A DNA stretch of 64,000 bases from Sulfurimonas sp. HSL3-7 (GTDB lineage: Bacteria; Campylobacterota; Campylobacteria; Campylobacterales; Sulfurimonadaceae): positions 1,612,001 through 1,676,000 of the forward strand of contig NZ_CP147919.1 in assembly GCF_039645985.1 (NCBI RefSeq), given 5' to 3'. Below, piece after piece: positions 59,276 to 64,000 of the stretch. Each line of letters begins with the position of its first letter. Position 1 is the stretch's first letter. A program made the position numbers and the translations under genes. The notes under the pieces were generated by a model that saw only the letters and a program-made list of their open reading frames with translations, was not told the origin of the DNA and ran no database searches.

Positions 59276-59599
59276 CTACTTCCTGACTTCACGCCCGATC
59301 TCCCGCTCAACCGAGGCGATCTTCGTTTTAAGGCGGTTCGATTTTCCCTTACGGATATCGAACTTCAATGAAGAATAGACCCGTTCACAATCACCCAGTG
59401 CTTCATACGACTTCTCGACAATCTCCAACGCCTCGCGCATTGTCTCGGTCTCTACTATCGTGCCCATCGGTGTCAGCTGATAGGCTGCCCCGCTCTGGTC
59501 GATCATGTCGATAATACGACTCACATATTCGGAGACAGACGCGCCGTCGCGGCAGTCGTCACTTGTCGGGAACATCGCAAATTCCAGTAAAACACTCAT
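59276..59599 (-). CDS. MTH1187/YkoF family thiamine-binding-type protein
   Basis: 107 residues. SVLLEFAMFPTSDD, SVSEYVSRIIDMIDQSGAAYQLTPMGTIVE and EALEIVEKSYEALGDCERVYSSLKFDIRKG match the MTH1187 (DUF77) family of small ferredoxin-like proteins, thought to bind thiamine or its precursors. No thiamine genes are adjacent. The ATG at 59599 overlaps the stop of the HIT gene (TAATG), so the two are co-translated; an ATG two codons earlier is less likely. Confidence 0.82.
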   Translation of the reverse strand: MSVLLEFAMFPTSDDCRDGASVSEYVSRIIDMIDQSGAAYQLTPMGTIVETETMREALEIVEKSYEALGDCERVYSSLKFDIRKGKSNRLKTKIASVEREIGREVRK

Positions 59600-60108
59600 T
59601 AACATTCCTTAAAATAGTTTGGTATCTCGGAGAGGATCTTTTGGTAGATCTTCTCAAAATCGCTTGAATAGACCCTTGTTCCACCGATAGAGGTGATGAA
59701 GTTGGTATCGCCTCTCCAGCGCGGCACCAGATGCAGGTGGATATGCTCTGCGATCCCCGCACCGGCAGCACCGCCCAAATTCATACCAATATTGACCCCC
59801 TGGGCATTGAAGGACTCTTTTAAAAGCCGCACCCCTTTTTGGGCAAGATCGGCAAGGTGCAGCCATGTCTCACTGTCAAGCTCTTCAAGACTGTCAGTAT
59901 GGTGATGCGGTATGATCATAAAGTGTCCCGGTGTATAGGGATAACGGTTCATTACTACAAAACAGCGGTCGTCACGATAGAGCACGTGCAGACTCTCATC
60001 ATCGTCCGCATGCGAACTGATGTGGCAGAAGACACACCCCTCTATCTTCTCCCCGCTCACATAGTCACTTCGCCACGGCGCGTACAAAATATCTTTTTGA
60101 TCGAGCAT
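59599..60108 (-). CDS. HIT family nucleotide hydrolase/transferase
   Basis: 169 residues. The histidine triad is HIHLHLVPRW, preceded by NLGGAAGAGIAEH; the N-terminal LYAPWRSDYVSG and CVFCHI resemble Fhit/AP4A phosphorylase-like HIT proteins that hydrolyse dinucleoside polyphosphates. CVFCHISSH supplies potential zinc ligands. ATG 60108 follows AGGCAGG by 3 bases; a frame start eight codons upstream has no better site. Together with the thiamine-binding-type gene it forms a two-gene operon. Confidence 0.87.
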   Translation of the reverse strand: MLDQKDILYAPWRSDYVSGEKIEGCVFCHISSHADDDESLHVLYRDDRCFVVMNRYPYTPGHFMIIPHHHTDSLEELDSETWLHLADLAQKGVRLLKESFNAQGVNIGMNLGGAAGAGIAEHIHLHLVPRWRGDTNFITSIGGTRVYSSDFEKIYQKILSEIPNYFKEC

Positions 60109-60229
60109 AACCTGCCTTTTTATTAATGGCAAAGTATAACAAAGTTCTCTTTTTGATTGATATTAACATGAGCGATCGAAAGAAAAAAGTTCTCTTTGCA
60201 AAGAGCCTAAGTGCTCCATGCGGTACTCT

Positions 60230-61513
60230 CTATAAAAAGGCGAAGACAAGATCCGGAAAGAGGATCACACACCCAAGGGCCAGCAGCTGCAGTGCAATAA
60301 AAGGGATGATCCCTCTGTATATCTGCATCGTCGTGATGCTCTTTTGCGCCGCGCCTTTCAGGAAGAAGAGCGCCAGACCGAAAGGCGGTGTCAGAAACGA
60401 GGCCTGCAGGTTCAAAGCGATCAAGACGGCAAACCAGACCGGGTCAATTCCGAAAGCGTTCATGACAGGGACCAGAATCGGGACGATGATGAACGAAATC
60501 TCGATAAAATCGATAAAAAAGCCGAGAATAAAGATGGCTACCATCGAAACGGCAATGAAGACCCAGACATCGCCGATATCTTCGCTGAAAAATGCCAGCA
60601 CCAGATCGGTACCGCCAAGCTCGTTGAAGACAAGACTGAAAGCGGTCGCACCGATGAGGATCATGAAGATCATCCCGCTGAGCTTGACGGTCTCCAGCAT
60701 CGCATAGCGCACCATCTTCACGTTCAGGCTCTTATTCATAGCACTTAAAAGCACTGCACCCAGCACGCCGAAGGCCGCCGACTCGGTCGGTGAAGCGATG
60801 CCCGCGAAGATGGAACCGAGCACGGCTACCATCAAAAGAAGCGGCGGAAAAATCGAACGCATAAGTTCAAGTAAACCGATCGGCTCGATCTCCTCACTCG
60901 AAGGGGCCATCGACGGGTTGATCAAAGAGATGACAATGATGTAGGCGATATAGAGGCCGACCAGCAGCAGCCCGGGAAGGACCGCCCCCATAAAGAGCTC
61001 ACCAACACTTACGCTCATCACGTCTCCAAGGATGATCAGGATGATGGACGGCGGAATGATCTGCCCCAGCGTACCGCTGGCCGCCACCGTGCCTGATGCC
61101 AGCCCTTTGTTGTACCCTGCTTTCAACATCAGCGGCAGCGCGATGACGCTCAGCATCACCACCGAAGCGCTGACGATGCCTGTTGAGGCGGCCAGCAGCG
61201 CACCGACAAGTACCACACTGATTGCCAGACCGCCTCTGACACTCCGGAATGCCCGGCTCATCGAGAGCAGCAGCCGCTCGGCCATCTGCGACTTCTCCAT
61301 TACCAGCCCCATCGCGATAAAGAGCGGCACCGCCATCAATGTCGAATTGCTCATGATCCCGAAGATCCTGAACGGCAGGAGGTTGAAGATCTCAAGACCC
61401 AGTTCGGGGATCAAGAGAGCGAAAAGAAGTGCAACCCCGCCGAAGACAAAGGCGACCGGTATGCCCAAAAGCAACAGAGCGAGAGCGAGCAGGAACATGC
61501 CGATGGCGATCAT
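60230..61513 (-). CDS. dctM: TRAP transporter large permease (DctM)
   Basis: 427 residues with about 12 membrane helices. VPLFIAMGLVMEKSQMAERLL and the second half VLIALNLQASFLTPPFGLALFFLKG are conserved in DctM subunits, as is SGTLGQIIPPSIILIILGD. It is the ion-coupled permease of a tripartite transporter for organic acids, taurine or similar solutes; the binding protein DctP is not in this window, so the substrate is open. The ATG overlaps the DctQ stop by 4 bases. Confidence 0.93.
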   Translation of the reverse strand: MIAIGMFLLALALLLLGIPVAFVFGGVALLFALLIPELGLEIFNLLPFRIFGIMSNSTLMAVPLFIAMGLVMEKSQMAERLLLSMSRAFRSVRGGLAISVVLVGALLAASTGIVSASVVMLSVIALPLMLKAGYNKGLASGTVAASGTLGQIIPPSIILIILGDVMSVSVGELFMGAVLPGLLLVGLYIAYIIVISLINPSMAPSSEEIEPIGLLELMRSIFPPLLLMVAVLGSIFAGIASPTESAAFGVLGAVLLSAMNKSLNVKMVRYAMLETVKLSGMIFMILIGATAFSLVFNELGGTDLVLAFFSEDIGDVWVFIAVSMVAIFILGFFIDFIEISFIIVPILVPVMNAFGIDPVWFAVLIALNLQASFLTPPFGLALFFLKGAAQKSITTMQIYRGIIPFIALQLLALGCVILFPDLVFAFL

Positions 61514-62013
61514 TTCAGACCCCTTAGCAGCTGCAGCTCTTTGTAGAGTTCGCTGAGTGCCTGAACGATCAGCAGTATAAAGGCGAGCGGCATCAGCGAC
61601 TTGACGATAAAACGGTACGGCAGACCGCCCGGATCGGAGGATGCTTCCATCTGTTCAAAGCTTATCAGGACAAAATCAAACCCTACATAGACAATAAGCA
61701 GTGAAAAAGGGAGGATGAAAAAGAGCGCGCCGACAATGTTGACGATATGGCGCATCCTGTCGGAGAAGCCGTCATAAAAGATATCCACCCGCACATGCGA
61801 TGCACGCTGCAATGTATAGGCGATGCCCAGCATGATCACCACATCGAAAAGGTGCCACTCCAGCTCCTGCAGGGCGATGGAACCCGACTGAAAAAGGTAG
61901 CGCATCAGGGCGTCATAGACGACCAGCGCTATCAATGCGGCCAGTGCCGTCGCGGCGATATAGCCTATCCACCGTATCAGCGACTCCAGAAAATGAAACG
62001 ATTTTACGATCAC
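61510..62013 (-). CDS. dctQ: TRAP transporter small permease (DctQ)
   Basis: About 167 residues and four membrane helices, the usual size of the DctQ subunit that pairs with DctM. YDALMRYLFQSGSIALQELEWHLFDVVIMLGIAYTLQRASHVRVDIFYD is the family signature (RY-F---I-W-EE-----F-----G-----H--VD). I start at GTG 62013, which overlaps the DUF218 stop (GTGA) and has GGGAG upstream; an alternative GTG at 62025 has no spacing to a ribosome binding site. Confidence 0.85.
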   Translation of the reverse strand: MIVKSFHFLESLIRWIGYIAATALAALIALVVYDALMRYLFQSGSIALQELEWHLFDVVIMLGIAYTLQRASHVRVDIFYDGFSDRMRHIVNIVGALFFILPFSLLIVYVGFDFVLISFEQMEASSDPGGLPYRFIVKSLMPLAFILLIVQALSELYKELQLLRGLK

Positions 62014-62762
62014 TGTTTTACCCACTCCCAGGCCAGACCCAGATACTCATGAAAAGCGAGGTCACTGCCCCGTAGACTCCTGCCGTTTGGCATCTGAAGC
62101 CATTCGCTCTCGCCCCGTACCTGATAACCCGTCGGCGCGGCAATCGGATTTAACCCCTGTGCTTTAAAGATCTTGAATGCGCGCGGCATATGGGATGCCG
62201 ATGTCACCAGAATAAACGGCTTCTCACCTGCCATTTTTTTCATTGCCACCGCCTCTTCGTAGGTATCTTTTGGTGTCTCAAGCATGATGATATCATCACT
62301 TTCCACACCAAGCGCGCGTGCTGCTTTTTTCTGCATCGAAGCGTGGTTATAAGGGTCTTGGCCGCCGTAGCCCGAGACTACCAGTTTTACGTCTGCCAGC
62401 CTGTTATAATGGCGTATTCCCTCACTCAGACGGGTCAGTGCCGTTGTAGTGACTTGCGAGGTGATCGGAAGCGCTTTGTCGCTGTTATGGCCGCTGCCGA
62501 GCACCAGGATATAGTCAACATTCACCGGTGTCTCGATCAATGCCGGGTATTGTCGTTCCAGGGGTTTTAAAAGCAGGTCACTGACAGGCGCATAACTCAG
62601 CAGCGCAATCCAGACAAAGGCAAGCGGCAAGAGTGTTTTCGCCGCTTTTATTCGTCCGATATAGAGTGCGACAAACCCGGCTGCGGCAATAAACAAGCCG
62701 ATAGAGAGCGGTCCTAAAAGTTCACCCGCAATTTTTTTGACGATGAAAAGCGTATCGACCAT
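62010..62762 (-). CDS. DUF218/YdcF (ElyC/SanA-like) membrane protein
   Basis: 250 residues. Two N-terminal hydrophobic helices precede the DUF218 domain: VDYILVLGSGHNSD, VSGYGGQDPYNHASMQKKAARALGV, ETPKDTYEEAVAMKKM and FILVTSASHMPRAFKIFKAQGL. ElyC and SanA of this family affect peptidoglycan and envelope integrity by an unknown biochemistry. It overlaps murF by one base (TGATG) and dctQ by 4, which places it in a common operon and supports a cell-wall role. Confidence 0.85.
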   Translation of the reverse strand: MVDTLFIVKKIAGELLGPLSIGLFIAAAGFVALYIGRIKAAKTLLPLAFVWIALLSYAPVSDLLLKPLERQYPALIETPVNVDYILVLGSGHNSDKALPITSQVTTTALTRLSEGIRHYNRLADVKLVVSGYGGQDPYNHASMQKKAARALGVESDDIIMLETPKDTYEEAVAMKKMAGEKPFILVTSASHMPRAFKIFKAQGLNPIAAPTGYQVRGESEWLQMPNGRSLRGSDLAFHEYLGLAWEWVKQ

Positions 62763-64000
62763 CAGATAAAATTCGGCGCATCGTTGGCAAAGAGGATGAT
62801 ATCCCCTGCCCTGGTACGCTCACCCAACACTTTGGTAAGCTGACTCTTGTCACCGAGCATGATCTTTTCGGCAACAGTGAGATGTTTGTCAAAGAGGTCG
62901 GCGTTGAGCTGACCCGTGACAATGGCCACATCGCACACCTTGTTGATCGCTTCGATCAGCTCTAGGTTAAGCTCCCTGGTGCTTTCAACCAGCCCCGGCG
63001 TAACGATTACCTTGCGGCCGGGGTGCAGAGAGAGAAGACGGACGTCTTCGAGCATCCCGTCGATGTTGCCGTTATAGCCGTCATCGAGAATGATCTTTCC
63101 GCCGGCATCGATGCGCTGAAGACGGTGTTCGACGCTTTTAAGTCCGCTCACCCCTTTTTGGATCTCCCCGGCTTCCATACCGAGAGCATCGGCAACCAGA
63201 ACCGTGGCCTCCAGGTTGATCGTATTAAAAGCGCCCAGAACATCGGTCTGAAGGTGCAGCGTCTCATCATGCAGCTGCATATCAAAAGAGAGCCCCTCCA
63301 GTGTCGCCTCGACATTGCTGACGCCGTCACCGAAAAAGGTCACCTTCTCATGCGGCTCCGATGTCACGGAGTTGTGCACGAAGGCTCTTTGCAAACGGTC
63401 CGACTGGATGATCTCAAGCTTGGTACGCTGAATGTTCTCGAGTGTCTTGAAATACTCAAGGTGTTGCGGACCGACCTTGCCGACCACAACAATATGCGGA
63501 TGCAGGAACTGCGCGATCGTGTAGATGTCGCCGCGCAGGCGCGCACCCGCTTCACAGACATAGACCTCGCAGTCGTCAGGCAGCTCCATGTTGACGTCGC
63601 GTACAAGACCGGCAATGGTGTTGACGCTGCGCGGGGTGGCGTAGACTTTGTACTTTTTGGAGAGCACCTGCGAAATGAAGTTCTTCATGCTCGTCTTGCC
63701 GTAACTGCCCGTCACACAGACGATCTTGAGCTCTTTACGGGCCATAAGTTTTTTCTGCGCCTCTCTCTTATACGCCATAAAGAGAAAGCTCTCAATTCCT
63801 TTGGAGCCTACATAAGCCAGAAAAAGCGGTAAAAAGACAAATGATGGTCCCGCCATCCCCTTGATAGCAGTGACCATATCGAGAAAGAAGGTCAGCACGA
63901 ACAGCAGGATCAAAAAGCGTTTTACACGCCAGGTGAAGACCAGCTTTTTGTCCAGTCTATAGTACCAGAACCCAAGCGCCAGAAGGTAGACAGCCAGCAC
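62762..64000 (-). CDS. murF: MurF, UDP-MurNAc-tripeptide--D-Ala-D-Ala ligase (5' end outside window)
   Basis: 412 residues visible; the gene continues beyond the window edge. Residues 1-~95 are a hydrophobic membrane segment, as in other Campylobacterota MurF proteins, followed by the Mur ligase core: ATP loop IVCVTGSYGKTSMKNF, TPRSVNTIAGLVRDV, VCEAGARLRGDI, VGKVGPQHLEYF and the C-terminal ILDDGYNGNIDGM. MurF adds D-Ala-D-Ala to the cytoplasmic peptidoglycan precursor. Confusion with other Mur ligases is possible, but SVNTIAGL and LDDGYN favour MurF. Confidence 0.88.
   Translation of the reverse strand: MLAVYLLALGFWYYRLDKKLVFTWRVKRFLILLFVLTFFLDMVTAIKGMAGPSFVFLPLFLAYVGSKGIESFLFMAYKREAQKKLMARKELKIVCVTGSYGKTSMKNFISQVLSKKYKVYATPRSVNTIAGLVRDVNMELPDDCEVYVCEAGARLRGDIYTIAQFLHPHIVVVGKVGPQHLEYFKTLENIQRTKLEIIQSDRLQRAFVHNSVTSEPHEKVTFFGDGVSNVEATLEGLSFDMQLHDETLHLQTDVLGAFNTINLEATVLVADALGMEAGEIQKGVSGLKSVEHRLQRIDAGGKIILDDGYNGNIDGMLEDVRLLSLHPGRKVIVTPGLVESTRELNLELIEAINKVCDVAIVTGQLNADLFDKHLTVAEKIMLGDKSQLTKVLGERTRAGDIILFANDAPNFI

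Overview
The window looks like a chromosomal segment of a Campylobacterota (epsilonproteobacterial) sulfur oxidiser related to Sulfurimonas/Sulfuricurvum. This is an inference from gene content: a class II superoxide reductase, a RibBA with a degenerate GTP cyclohydrolase half, a MurF with an N-terminal membrane segment, YeeE/YedE sulfur-transport genes, and short operons with ATGA overlaps and frequent TTG starts. No rRNA is present to confirm it.

Layout. 1-5.0 kb: end of a small membrane protein gene, a flavin-reductase-like protein, tRNA-Leu(CAG), a large repeat lipoprotein, a small dimeric alpha-beta-barrel protein and two gene-poor stretches with mobile-element-like footprints. 5.0-18.3 kb, almost all on the minus strand: housekeeping and accessory genes (DUF6544, PEBP, APC permease, ferritin-VIT fusion, methyltransferase, DUF4242, ApbE, HAD phosphatase, a frame-broken YeeE/YedE pair, then the hemH - hydrolase - FAD oxidoreductase - glyS run, and a Nudix gene). 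18.4-22.7 kb, plus strand: superoxide reductase behind a Fur-box-like site, a 268-bp inverted-repeat element, a uracil-DNA glycosylase and two related genes for periplasmic-binding-fold-like proteins. A thioesterase gene follows on the minus strand.

23.2-52.2 kb is the centrepiece: one minus-strand locus for a giant surface adhesin and its type I secretion machinery. In transcription order it holds a TolC-TSP3-OmpA fusion, an OmpA/TSP3 protein, a LapB-like ABC transporter, a LapC/HlyD-like adaptor, a CsgD-like LuxR regulator, and a 21.6-kb adhesin gene. The adhesin has a LapA-like N-terminus, 51 copies of a 312-bp (104-residue) Ig-like repeat, then cadherin/VCBS-like, PA14-like and von Willebrand A domains and an RTX-type C-terminus. 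Where units are intact they appear identical at DNA level. The reading frame is interrupted by many indels confined to two zones (about 32.9-35.9 and 39.3-42.8 kb). I read these mainly as consensus errors in an unresolvable repeat, because indels far outnumber substitutions.

Divergent from this locus, 52.6-54.6 kb encodes a CsgG-like lipoprotein with TPR and an LPP20-type lipoprotein. 54.7-57.9 kb (minus) carries an exported GH3 N-acetylhexosaminidase, a CpsB-type PHP phosphatase, a DksA-type zinc-finger protein and RibBA. 58.0-59.0 kb has a strong promoter, tRNA-fMet, tRNA-Gln, a second identical tRNA-fMet, and three tandem 174-bp repeats that each begin with the 3' end of tRNA-fMet. 59.2-64 kb holds a 35-residue membrane protein, a thiamine-binding-type protein, a HIT protein, TRAP transporter DctM and DctQ, a DUF218/ElyC protein and MurF (cut by the window edge).
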